From positions 10,875,501-10,939,500 of the forward strand of contig AP031355.1 in NCBI GenBank assembly GCA_037833965.1: 64,000 nt of DNA, read 5' to 3'. The number at the start of each line of letters is the position of its first letter. Position 1 is the stretch's first letter. Positions 37,401-49,880 of this stretch are shown here, one piece after another. The translations under genes were made by a program, and so were the position numbers. Source of the DNA: Marchantia polymorpha subsp. ruderalis (taxonomy: Eukaryota > Streptophyta > Marchantiopsida > Marchantiales > Marchantiaceae). The notes beneath the pieces were generated by a model that was given only the letters and a program-made list of their open reading frames with translations, had not been told where the DNA came from and ran no database searches.

Positions 37401-40400
37401 GTGCTTTCGCCTATTCATTGGTGTTGTGAACGTAGACAAAGCGATTGCAGGCATAAGCAATTAATTTGTGTTACCTGAGGTGGAATGATGTTGGCGAATG
37501 ACAAACCTTCAAATCACCAATCTGCACGAGCATCCTTTCAGACTTCTTCTGACCTGGAACACCTGAAACACGTATACTTTCTCTGTGGTCACATGGTAGA
37601 GATTTCACATATCTGACAGTTGTCTAGAATATGACAATAGTACATCACATTCACAGGAAAAGTAATTGCTCATTTTCTGCCGCGCATCTTAAATCGTTCA
37701 TATTATGCAGAAATACTCCTTCAGTTCTTGTGTTGAGTTTACTCGTTGTTTTGCTGATCATGTGCATCCCGAATTCGGAATCCAACATACTCTACTTGAA
37801 GAGTAACCCAGTGAAGTTTCACTCCAGGTTTACTGGTGCGTGAATAGTATAAAACGGCCAACCTCTTTTTGAGGTTGATGCTCGCAGTCCAAGAAATAAC
37901 TCGATTCGGACATACGTATTTGACCTAAGCCTGCATCAGGTTATCATGAGGTTGTTTAGAGTTGAAACAAACAGCGCTCCTGAAAGACGGTTACCTGCCA
38001 TTTCCTTCTCTTGACAGTTCTCGTCTTTCGTCGGATTGACACCGATTGTAGCCATAGATTCGCCAAGAGGTGATGGTGTCTGTACGACGTCGATATAATC
38101 AACAGTACTGTCTTGCATGATGTTCCCAACCGGCTCTCTGAGATCATTCTCAGGCAGTTCTGTGTGTACGCCAGACGAGTCAGCAGATTTCGTGGATGTA
38201 AGGCAATCTGCCTCCAAAGATTTGATATAACGGTCTGACATTTCCAACTCACTACACAGTGGGGCTGATCCGAATTTGAATCTATGCTTCTCTGGTGCAT
38301 GTTCCTGGAGTGGTGTACGTAATCTCAACCTAGGACATGCGTTCTCCTCGAATTCATCTTGACCAATGTGTGTTAAGTCACACCTCTCTTTATTCTTCTT
38401 CTTTTCCCTCGAAAGCCAATGTTGTGTGTACAAATTTATGACACTGTGAATGTCCTCCTCTGCAGGCAACGTCCAAGCTTCCTTTTGCCTCTTTCGTGCC
38501 TGCTCTTCCACATTCTTGTTGCGCTTAATTCTCCCGATGTAAGACTTCGCACCCGTCGGTAAAATTACTGGGCTACTTGAATCGGTGGAAGGGGAGGATG
38601 GACCATAACTGGAACATCCAGAGGGAATGTTATCGGTACTCATTCCCTTGTCAACCATGTTCCAGTCACGGGGAGATGTTTCACTGCCTGGAACATTTTC
38701 CAGCTCTAAAGTGTCTACTGTGACAGGGTCTCTTATAACCTCATTCACGCTGGGAACAACTTCTGATATGTGTTCAGCATTTCGCAATTCGACAATTTCA
38801 CAACCTGCTTGTTCTGATTCACTAAGATGCCCATGATGAAGGATGTCCGGCTGAGGAGAGTGACTACAAATTTTCAGCTCTACTTCCAGTGGTTCATCTG
38901 TGCAACAGTACCCAACCTGCTGATTCAAAGGCTCATGGTCAAGATCCATATGAGCTTCAAATGTCGACTCCGACACAATCTGATGAGTGGTTTGAAGCTG
39001 CTGCTCAGCGCAGGCTGCGTCCACGCGCTTCACCAGCTGTTCTGCCAAACTCCTCAGCATTTGCATCCTTTGCCTTCTTATAGTCCGGGTAACTTCCTTG
39101 TTTATATCGGACTCTACAGTACTTGAGTCCTGCCTCCAGGAACGAAGATTGTTCATAGCAGGTTCTTCTCTCAGATCTTTGTAAGAACTGAGGGACTCTT
39201 TCATTGTCGTTAGATTTCTATCTCTATGCATTTCCTGAGCCTTCGCGTCGTCTCTCAAGTCCTTACGAGGACTGAGCGACTCATTCCTCGTGTCTTTCAG
39301 ATTTCGTAAAATGGTTCCGTCACCCAGGTGCTTAGTGGGACTGAGCGACGAATACCGACTGTATTTCCTTGGGTTTATCGTACCTGGTGAATCAGATTTT
39401 CTGATCCTACTGGTTCTCTCCTGTCTAGAACCAGGAGAAAGCCTCGACTTCATGAGTTTCGCTATGTCTTGCAGCGATGGTTCCTTGGACTTAACACCCC
39501 CATGTCCTTTGACTTGCCTCAGATGATAATATTTTGGATTCAAGTCGTTTTGCGGTGAGCTGATTTGTGCTGCAGCCGGAGCAGACGTTGGCTTATGTCG
39601 CTTGACCTTGGACCCAATGCAGAAATCATCTCCATGCTCCTTAAGAGCAGCAATTGCGTAACAATCATCCCGTTGGAGGATGTTAGTAAACCCCTTCTGA
39701 AAACAGCTCTTACTGCGCTTCTGCATTCGAGCTTCTCTGGATTCTCTGCATTGACTTCCAGTGAGTGCTGTACGTGAGCTCCTTCCAGTTCTCCGGTAAG
39801 CCAGCAAATCAACACTTTTGTGCTGGCAAAGATAACATGCGCGAACATGATTTTAGCATGCACATCTCGGTTGACCACTGTGCCAATGCTAATTGATTTA
39901 CATTAAGTAAAACGCGGACCTCCTGTAATCCTCTATCTTGTCTTCCACCCACCCACTCGGGTTTAGAATGCATGTGCGTCTGGCTAGCTCTGAGGACCAC
40001 ATGCAGCTTGCAGTTCAAAACGTTCAAAGGTGGACAATATTTCTGTCCCCAAGACATCGTACAGAACAACAGAACAAACATCGGAAACAGTGCATTGTCG
40101 ACCTCTTTACAAACGGTTGCCTGAATCGCATTTCCCTTGGTCCACTACAAACTTTTTCTGACAGCGCCTTTATACTCTTGTAGCGTGAGCGTAGTGGTTA
40201 ATCAGACTTTGATTTCTATTCCTCCTTTGATGTTACACCTCCAAAGATGAGTGCGATATAGACACAAAGAGCAGTTACACGAAACCGGTGAGATGGTTAG
40301 CGTGAAGAAGAATATATACCGAGGCATACTTTTGTGGCAACTGGAGCTGGTAAATCGTCTCGGGAATGAACCTTTTGAGAGACTTTCCCTTCGACTTCCA

Positions 40401-42550
40401 TCTGGCTTTTTTGGCGAGAGGGACCTTCTTTTGAGTCGGAGTGCGAGTCTGGGGATGCGAAGCATGAGGTCGATGCGTCCGAGGAAAAGCAAGCTCGTAC
40501 ATATCTGATGTCATGTTCGCTCCCTGTAGCTGTTTTTCTCCTTTCCTCGTTTTGATCTTCTCGGATCCTCTCTTCTTTGCCAACTGCGAGAAGCTCGATC
40601 TATTACAACCTTCTCCGAGAGTGGACTGTTGTGCGGCTTCGTAAGTCGAAATGGACGTGTATAGGTCCAATGGCACAGGTTCCTGGTTTCGCGGAACCTT
40701 GGGAGGAGGCAAGTCACCTGTTGAAGCACTCGACCAAGGGCGAAAAGTCTCAGCAAGTGTCACGTACTCTGATGTCCAGGGTGGTCTGGGGAATGTTTTT
40801 TGCTTGGCCTTGACGTCAGCAGCCTGTCTGTTTGCAAAGACAGCGGAGTCAAACGATTTGTGCGCAACCAGGAGTCATAAAAGTCATACATTCTCACTAG
40901 GCCACTGTATTCAGACGAGTTTCGAGCTACCGAGTCCCTCGTCACGTTGTAGGATCAACAGCAACAATCAACTGACAGCAGAACTGTAGTGAACATGAAT
41001 CAAACATCATCTTGCAATATTTTAATATCATGTTTCCAGTCAAGTTGGCTTTGTGGCTCCGAGCCGAATGGTTATAATCGTGCGTGAGTAACGACCTATT
41101 GTAGTCAACAGAGACAGATTGTCGGCGGTTTTATGGGTTGTGAGCTCCTCGAACGAGTAAAGGATTCTTCCAGCACTCTCACGGCCTTTGAAGCTGATCT
41201 TCTCAGCCGGTTACGGGTTGTAACTTCCTCGACCAAGCAAAAAAGGATTCCCAGGCAGTCTCGGCATCTGTCGTCCCCCATATCAAACTGTCATGCGATC
41301 GCCTTGCTGACCAGCGTGTCGAACACGGTGATAAACACTTCCCGATGAGCTTAACCGGGCTTTGATGTACGTGCTTTATGACAGCTCCTTTAATTAGGTT
41401 TAGAACGGGGTTTTGTGGCGAACTTGAACTTACGATCTGAGCAAGGCTTGGCATTCCAGGTCCAGCTTCCGCTGCTTCTCCTTGAGGGCGGCGACGGCAG
41501 CCTCCGCTCGTGCCTTCTGCTTCTGCCTCTCGTGCCTCTGCTGCGCCAGCTTCGTCTCCATGTATTTCTTCACCTAGAGATCAACGTACTAAGTGTTAGG
41601 TGGGGGTCATCCACCCACGAAGGGTGCTCCGTCGTCATCGACGGGAGTGCAAGCCCGGAGGTGACCAAGTCAAAGTGGATAAGCTTGACTCAAGCATACA
41701 TTCCCGTCGGAGCCATGGGATTTACCTCGAAGTGCTTCTTAGGGTCTACTGGGGCCTTTCTTTTGCAGGATATGGTGTCGGTCGGTTTGAGCTCTGTGGA
41801 TGTACGCTTTTTCATGCCATGCCTCCAGGGCTTCGCGTTCAGGGCGTCACTTTCGTATCTCGAAGTGGATACGGCCGGGGCAGAAGCCGGCCTGCGCACC
41901 TCCCGTTTCTGATCGACGCCGGAAGATGTGAAACCAACTGATTTCGAAGACGGAGCAACCTCGTCAGCGGTGGCCCCTACGTGGTTATCCTTCTGGTCCG
42001 TGCGGGGATTTGGTTGGATGGGAGATGCGGATTCCCGAGACACGGGATCTCCCGTCTCATCTCGGGGGGACTCCGATTTGCCGACGTCCAGGCTTTCTGG
42101 TCTCTTTCTCTTCACGTTCTTCACCTTTGGAGCCCTTGGAGCCCTCGGTGCCCGACTATCTTCCGTGTCGTAGCCACTCCAGGTCGCCTCCGGACAGCTG
42201 CGCCGCGCGTCCCTCCTCGTCAGTCTCGGATTGTTGTTGCTTCCGTTACCAGAATGCAAGAGTTCTTGGATCCCGAATTCAATCGCTCGTTTGATCCACC
42301 CACCCTCCCCACGGTCTTGCCAGTCCTCGGAGCCACCTCGAGAAGGCCCTCTGCTCCACTGCTTGATGGGGCTCTTGAACACTTCCAACTCCGATGGCGC
42401 GTTCTGAGCTATCAGCGTCACGAGTTCGGGACTGATGTAATCCGGCATGGGATCCTCGTGGCTTTTCGAAATCCCTGAGACATGAGGCTTGGATTCTTTG
42501 AAGTTTCTGCTCCAAATGCTCGCCCGGGCCCTATAAACCTCGCTCGTCAT
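28421..42550 (-). CDS. Giant DUF4378 protein, TRM/CEP350-like
   Basis: Ten exons with GT-AG borders whose phases add up without error: 42550-41726, 41573-41434, 40827-40320, 39822-37995, 37562-37507, 37116-37051 (acceptor uncertain), 36496-35620, 35178-35054, 34707-29475 and 29316-28421, for a total of 10,554 nt or about 3,517 residues. The C-terminus (about 3345-3508) matches DUF4378: a YVHKTLELSRLL helix, the LLSDLVNESL segment, and a closing EEQWEICPEEARDVVSD helix. Coiled coils lie at about 276-322 (YMETKLAQQRHERQKQKARA) and about 1460-1490 (RRDQLEAELQKLDAEIRRT). The rest is polar, serine-rich and probably disordered. DUF4378 occurs in plant TRM proteins, which recruit TON1 to microtubules; human CEP350 is a distant relative. 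Role as a cytoskeletal scaffold is inferred. It is several times longer than usual TRMs. Confidence 0.8.
34996..35033. repeat. 19-bp perfect tandem duplication in an intron
   Basis: CATACTTTACTCCTGAACC occurs twice in a row (34996-35014 and 35015-35033), inside the intron between the coiled-coil exon at 35054-35178 and the large exon ending at 34707 of the DUF4378 gene. It does not affect the coding frame. Confidence 0.92.
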
Positions 42551-45500
42551 CGAGTCGAGTCAACGTATCGGGCTTTCACTCCGCTTTGATCACGCCACTG
42601 TGATCCGGGTGATACTCCTCAGATTCTTTACGATATAGACGTACTTTACACACAATCCTCAATTCGTACGATTCTCATCCCATTGCTGCTTTTCCGTCTG
42701 CTCTTCAACTGATTCGACGCAGCACGATGTTGCTACACATCTGGCACGAGTTTCTGTCACGAAAGAGCCGTAGTATACACCCGCATTTCTAGCGGGTAGT
42801 CAATGTTCGCACCAAGAAGGCCAAAGCAACCGAGTCAAGCTCGGCTGCGCGGTATTGACCGCGAACAAGGGGTTGCCAGCTTTGTCAAATGACAACCACA
42901 TCCGACAAATACCCACAGGTACCGAAAATCTACTCTCGAAACTTGCAAACTCTTTCTGATCAAATCCCCGACTGACCTAAGAAGAATAAACCACTGGCAT
43001 TTGCCGTGTTCCTCCACCACAGCCTCTCAAAATTTTGCACATTTTCAAAGGCCACTGAGCTCTTGTCCACAATTACCTCTACAACACAGTGGCACAGCTT
43101 CTTCGACCACGAGCACGAAAATTACCGTCTCATCTAGTAAGAGAGAATAGAATAGGTCGGCGTGGAGCTCTCCGGTACAGCACTGACTCATGTTATTGCC
43201 TGCAAAGTCCCGATTCATCGAATCAATGGAAAATCTACGGTTTATAGGCCTTGACAGCTTCCACAACTTGCCTCGTAATCTGTACAGTTACGGTATACCT
43301 CGGACGAAGGGCTCTTCGATTGCAACCCCGCTCTCTTACAGACTCTGCAAAGTCTCCTTCCAGTATGAACTGCGAAGTTCTCATCTCGCAAATCATATCT
43401 TTCTACAGTCCTCTCTTCTCTCCTAACTTCCCCCGACCAATACTCGGTCCTTGCGGTTAGGGTCTCGAACACAGCAAGATTTTCTTCGGATCGGCTTTTC
43501 TTGGGCCGTGTCCTCGCGTAGAAGATAACCATATTCTTGCCTGCGTCTCGATCTGTCTCGTGAATCATCGGTTGACGCAATCGTGCCCATTTGACTGACT
43601 ACATCGATCAACCTCTCTATTTCTCGTTCGTGCGTGTGGCCACTAAATGTGCTTGAATGTGAGTGAGTGCACAACTAGCCCTCGTTTCCATCGCTCCTCA
43701 CTTCTACGAAGCCAGTCGTGGTCACCTTCATGCTTCAAAATATTGGTTTCTTTTGCTTCGCTCGTGCAAGGGCATCGGGAAATAGAAAATAGGGCTCTAT
43801 GTTCTCCCATGTTCATTTGTCTTTATGTACTGTTGTTGTTCAGGTGTTTTGCTCTTATTCATGTTCTGCATGTTTTCTCCGGTGCTCTATGCAGACCACT
43901 TACGATGATGGTTATGGTTCTCGGTTCTGCGAGCTTAATCTGCAGTGTGGAAATATAAAATGATCAACTGCCTTCAGGATATGATGGCACAGCTTATTAA
44001 TGAGCATGAACAAGAAAGGAAAGTATCAGAAATGATTGGCCTTCTTTTTCTCTCTTCTTGATACTAGCCTGTGAGCATTTTATTTTCACAAGAGGGAGTT
44101 TTTGCAATAGCTGTATTGTATGAAGGGTGGACAATGCTCAGGGCTTGAGATCACCCACTATCCGCAACGCTCATCATGGTTAAGAATTTGCACTTTGTAT
44201 TTGAAATCAAATATTATTCTAAAGTAGATATCAAGGCTGACACACTCATAGAAAGGCTACTAAAATTGGGAGGAGTCAAATGAGATGAAAAGTCACGCCC
44301 TCTCCACACTTCTCACGTGTTTTCCTCGGCATGTTAGAATCGTGCCCCTGAGTATTGATATTTCTTGGTTGCCCTGGCTATCGGGATGCGCTTTATTTAT
44401 ACCTTCTAATTCATTTATGTGCTGCACTTAACAGAACGCCCTTATTGACATAATAAGCTCTCATTCTTGTCATATTGAGGTGCGGTGTTGTAATTAGCTT
44501 TACCGTCTTTCCAAAAGCAAAGGAGGCTCGACCCTTTCTTCTGAAACTGAAGGGGTCATGTTGTCTTAAGCACGCTTCATGCTTGAACTGAAGCATCCCT
44601 TTTAAAAAAATAGAACAAATAACTGGATAGGATGTGTTTTAGTTAAAGCTTCCGCTCCTAATTACATTATATGGGGCATACACTATTAATTAATGATATG
44701 GTGAAATTTTTCAAAATTGGTGAAGTTTGAGGGGGACTCGGTAGAGCAAACATTTCTCCAAATTAAAACCAATGAGAGTGAGTCAACTCCTGTTTAAACT
44801 AAAGGGCGCGCTACAGCTAACGTGACAATTTCTTCCTGCTACTGAGAGTTGGTGTATGGAGCATAGGATTGCTTACGAAACTTGAAGGCCATTGTGATCA
44901 ACAAATATCTTTACACTACGCATTATGAATGTAGTAATTATATAAGGCTAACTGTTCACTATGAACCTTGGCGGTTTGTTCAGGAAGATCATGTTATTTT
45001 AACGATGTCGAATCAACATTCTTTTACTAACCCTAAACATTGGTTAAGAATTCATCAGACGTTGAATGTTAGAAGATTGGTATTAAGCTATTGTTCATTT
45101 AGACCACACTCACATGCAATTTGTCATTTTCAAGAGGAAATATTCAACTAATGTTGTGATGTGTATGACTTTCTTGGTGTTTTATCAGTTATTTTACATA
45201 CCTTCCGAGCTTGACCCTTGTAACATTCATGGGCGAATAGTCAATAATCATTCCGCTAGAAAATTTGTTTGCCCAATTTTTTTTGTGCAAACTGTGTGGG
45301 ATTGGAGTAAATTTCCTCCATTTGACTTCTTTATTCTATCTCTAATAGAAGAATTTCAATTTTTACTCCACAAAGAAAAATTTCTGAAATGTCTTTATGT
45401 ATTAGATTAACTATATCGAGATTATATTTAATGCGATGGAACTTTGCTAACATAAGCGGCTGCTATTCTTTCAAGAAATTGGTATATGTAAAAAATTTCT

Positions 45501-48500
45501 AAATAATACACTCACAACCGTCAATAATATTTAAAGCTTGTATTCATACAATCTCATTCACCAGAAATGTATATAGCATATTTAACTAGTTTTGCATAAT
45601 AAATCTATTAATCGATCTATCGACTTCATAATTATCCAAGTGTAAGGTGAATAAGACAAGGTGTATCAGTGTCCAAGTTCTCTAAAAGAAGGACCTTGCA
45701 AGTTTCGTAATTGCAAAAACCCTCATCAGCTCGAACTCAAATGACTTGACGCATCGAAATCAGTAGAAGGTATTGTTTGACTCAGATAATCTAATAGGGA
45801 AGAAAAGATTTGTACAACCTTCGTGGCATGAGTCTAATATTATTCATAATAGGAGTCCTTTGAACAGTTGACAATTGTAAACAACAGGAATTGTTCAAAT
45901 CTCGTTGTTAAAATGAACTTCCATTCATATTGTCCCTTGGAGCACTAGAGTATATTTTACTTCTGAGCATTTTGTTTACGACAGGAGGTTATCAGATTTA
46001 TCATGATCACCGTAGAGGAACTCTTATAATTTTGAATAATTAATTTTTAAGTAAAACCTACTTGAATATGAGCAACAACAGAGGATTATACGTATGGTAT
46101 GGTATATATCAAACTAGAAGAACATATAAGTCAAATGAGTACTCTGCATCTGCACATGAAACTTTCATGGCTTTCGAATTTGTTACAACTCATGCTAAAT
46201 AGTGTCTGACCGGAAGTTTTTGTCTTCAAAGCTATTATTAGTTTCTTAAGAACATATCAGTAGTCTAAAACTATCCTCCACCTCTGATTTTCCTTTGCTT
46301 TCTTCACCTACCTTCTACGACTGTCTTCACCATGACGTTACTAACGCAGCATTTTATTTTGTACTAATTCGACGTTTATGGAACATATAATACTCCTCAG
46401 TTCTTGAAAGTCATTCTTATGACCAGATGTACTGATGTATACCGCCTCTTGGACAAAAGTACATACCTAGTGTTGGTGTCGTTCATAGGTCGTTTTCTAC
46501 GTTAAGTAATGAACTTCTTCAGACCATTATAAAGATGTTACATAAATATTTAGAACTTATGACTATGCTGCAACATTTGTAAGACAAGTTTAGGTGGTTC
46601 AGTACAACGGTTCGCAGCAATCCGTTCGGTACATGGAGAAACTGAAAGTTAAGGTGGTAAATGGAACAAATCAGTTGTGGTTGACAAGTGACATACTAGT
46701 TGTTGGTTTTGTTTATATTTGCTCGTGGGTGCTATCATTCTTGCTAAACATACCCAGCAGATAGCCATAAAAGGTGGACATAGAAATGAAGATGCGTGTA
46801 TTGCGAGGTGAGCTAGTGTATAAGCCTAATCTGTCCACACCTGTCAAGAACAAAGAACCTCATAGAAGGCAAAAGTTATCCACGTCAAATGAATCCAGCA
46901 GGAAGTTCAAAATCGAAGCACCAAAGTATTCGAGACTTGTAAGGGAGTACGATTCACTCTCGAAAGCTACTGGCAGAAGTCTGGAATGCTTTGTTCATGC
47001 GACGATACGTGTATATAAGACTATATACAGGTTCCAGTTGATTGAAATTGTAACATTGCACTACGTGAGATGTGAGATACTTCCATGTGGCAGACTATAA
47101 TAAATATCCTCCTTCTACAGATTCCTCAGATATGAAGATTCCGTAGCGTTGTGATTTTCGAGTTTCAGAAGTTATGCAGCACCATCTTAGTAGAAATTGA
47201 TTCATATTGAATCTTGGTTACCCTTATTAATATGATGTCGCTTTGGTATTTCCTACGGGCGAATTCTCAATAAATCATTGTATTAGCAGGTCCTTTCAAT
47301 GACTATTTTCATGTGCACTTAGAATAGTGGGAAATATTTTCGGACACCTTTTTCTTATATGAAACACCAGTTAAACGCTTTGGACGTCCTTGAAGTTTCA
47401 GAAATGGCATAGAGTAGTTAAAATTTGGAATTCCTCCCAAATCGAAAGAATTGCATGCCGATATCTCAGGAAGAGAGTTTTATGGGTTTGTAAAGTGGCT
47501 GCTTATATATCTTTGTACTCATTGTATTTGGATATATTCATCTATATCGTTGCGATGTAGAGAAATCGATTGCACTGTCATCGGGAAACATGGTCAGATC
47601 TTTTCACAACAGGATTGCTACGCGTGAACTAAGAACACGTAGAGAATCAAGTAAGTGTGCTCGTGATCTGCTAGTGTATAACTTGTCATCACCAATCCAA
47701 CTTTGCTTGATTGATCTCTTTTCTGCGATTTGAGGAAGAAATAAATTGTGGGTTGTAAGCTGTTCATTACGATTCTTTCTCCCAGAAAATCCGGATGTTC
47801 CGCAGTATTATGGTTTCCCCATACATTATAATATTAAACATCAAAATCTCACGATGATTTTCCACATGTCTAAGGAACATACTGTTCGTTGTCTTCCAAG
47901 CTTTTATAGTCTTTTCTGAGTTTCCATTCAGCTCTGCCCACCCCAATATATATATGTCAATCGTATGTACGCACTGCGTTGGTTTCATCCACACATCGTT
48001 TAGTGTCCTCTCCAAAGTTTGTGATTTGAGGTTTATTACATCACATGTAGCAGTAGGTAGTTAGGGAAGAAATTCACATATTCAGAAATGATTGAAGCTT
48101 CTGCACTTTATTGACCAGAATGAATCAGAAAAATATATGTTCGCATCAGCTCTTTTACGCAGACTCTCGGTCCACCGTTGTAACATGAGTCTGAGATTTC
48201 TGACTTCCCACAGGTAAAGGTGCGTGAAACTCACGTTTGAATTTGTCGTCATGAGAGTGCGGAGGATGAAAAAGTCGGTGTATAAACTATGGACGTAAGT
48301 GGGACAAACTTCTGAGATCAAAAGCTGGAAGAAAATATTATATTTTACTGAAATGGAATTTTACACTAACCCCATGGACTATAGTGGCACCTGTTTTAGT
48401 GGAGGATAAGATGCGAGCTGTCAGTCATGTTTATGTGTGTGCGCAGGTCCTATCCATCCATCGCCTCTCGTCTCCATCATGGACAACAATCTTTTTGAAC

Positions 48501-49309
48501 AGAATGAGTGCAGTGGGAATCTATCGAAAACTGAATAATAGAATCGCAATGCTGTGCCCCTGCTAATGTAACTGCAAAGTCAGGAGAGAAGAGGCGAGGA
48601 GAGAAGAGGAGAGGGACTCAGTCAAAGAGCAGAGCCTCCCAGCACATCCCTATCTCACACTCTCTCTCTTCCCCAACCAACTGCTCGTCCAGTAAGCACT
48701 GCACCCGCCTCTTTTCCTTTTTAAATACTGTTTAGTCTGGATGTAAGAACAAACATGCGAAATCAGTTTTTTCTTTCGGAATATCTGTAAAATATAGTAT
48801 AAAAAGTCGATATTTCGATCGTAACTGCTACGTAATAGGCACGTGTTAAAATAATCCGCAGAAGTCTTCGAGGAATGAACTTACCTGTGTATCTCGCGAT
48901 CTCTGGTATAATGCATTCGATGACGCCGGAACGGAACGGAGCGAGGAGGAGGAGGAGGAGGAGCAGATAGAGGCAATCATCAAATGAAGCTGAATTGTTT
49001 ATGGATTGCAAATCTGAATCCGTCTCGACCACTTAAAAAGTCGACCCTATGACACAGTATCACATTTCCTATTAATGGAGGACACCCTCCCTCTCGTAAT
49101 GTCTGAATGCTACGAATAACAGAAACGCAGGGATCGAATTCTTCGCTGTCACGGAATGGACCTTGATTCCCGAAGTACACACTCAACTGTTGGGTCCGAT
49201 GACGAGTTCCGCAGATACACCTTTTATTAAACATTATTTTGATTCGGCTCGGATCGATGGAGCTAAAACAGGCAGATCTAGCAGACGGGCAGCGAGTAGA
49301 GTAGAGTAG

Positions 49310-49344
<35 letters not shown>

Positions 49345-49660
49345 GAGGGGTGGGGGCTGTACAATTTTATACGAACAGAAGTGGAGCGAGGACAGAGGGA
49401 ATAACTAGGGAGACTTCAAACGGAAACATAATCATATCTTTACGGCTGATGATCAGCGATTGATTGAGTGGAATTACCACAAATGTCTCCCAGGCCCCGC
49501 AACTCTCCAACAAGCAAATAGTGGCAGAATATAAAAGTGGGGGCGCTAGGGGCCTACCGGAGCGCTGCTTAGATATTTGTGACCCCCCCAAAATGGGTGC
49601 AAAGCCAGCAGGGATCAACGTAATGCACAAGGGATTAAGAAAGGCGCAGAAGTCACAAGA
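42551..49660. other. Spacer; 5' flank of DUF4378 gene, no further gene seen
   Basis: The first kilobase upstream of 42550 probably carries the leader and promoter of the DUF4378 gene. From about 43700 to 48500 the DNA is AT-rich, with no frame I recognise; the frames at 44882-45410 and 46774-47100 look random. A (GAG)n stretch lies at about 48943-48963, and a (GAGTA)n/(GA)n stretch at about 49294-49343. Confidence 0.55.
49294..49343. repeat. (GAGTA)n then (GA)n microsatellite
   Basis: Four GAGTA-type units run into about 15 GA units. GA-rich tracts are common upstream of plant promoters and can bind BPC (GAGA-binding) factors, but no role is shown here. Confidence 0.9.
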
Positions 49661-49671
49661 TTAACGAGCGG

Positions 49672-49880
49672 CCAATGAGCGGCGCCGCTCGGCCATTTTG
49701 TCCACTTAGCCCGGGGCAAGAGATCCAAAGAGGTGCGTCAGCCGACGTGGCCGGTCCGACGTGGCGCCGGGCTAGCATGCCGTAGATGGCCCCGGAGAAA
49801 GCACGTGTCCGGAGGCCATGCGAACCGAAGCCCCGCCCGCGCTCGACAACTCTAGGTTTAGGACCCTAACCCTTGCGGTT
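49672..49880 (+). promoter_or_regulatory. GC-rich promoter region upstream of LETM1
   Basis: Several promoter-type motifs cluster here: a CCAAT box at about 49672, a perfect 14-base palindrome GAGCGGCGCCGCTC (49677-49690), two copies of CCGACGTGGC (49742-49751 and 49756-49765; an ACGT core of bZIP sites), a G-box CACGTG (49802-49807), and a telo-box-like ACCCTAACCCTT (49863-49874). GA/CT-rich and CTG-rich sequence follows to about 50450, as in a plant 5' leader. The distance to the LETM1 ATG (about 1.3 kb) suggests a long leader or a leader intron. Assignment to LETM1 is by position only. Confidence 0.5.

Noticed and set aside
41415-42478. Two plus-strand frames of 165 codons
   Set aside because: They are antisense shadows of the GC-rich first exons of the DUF4378 gene.
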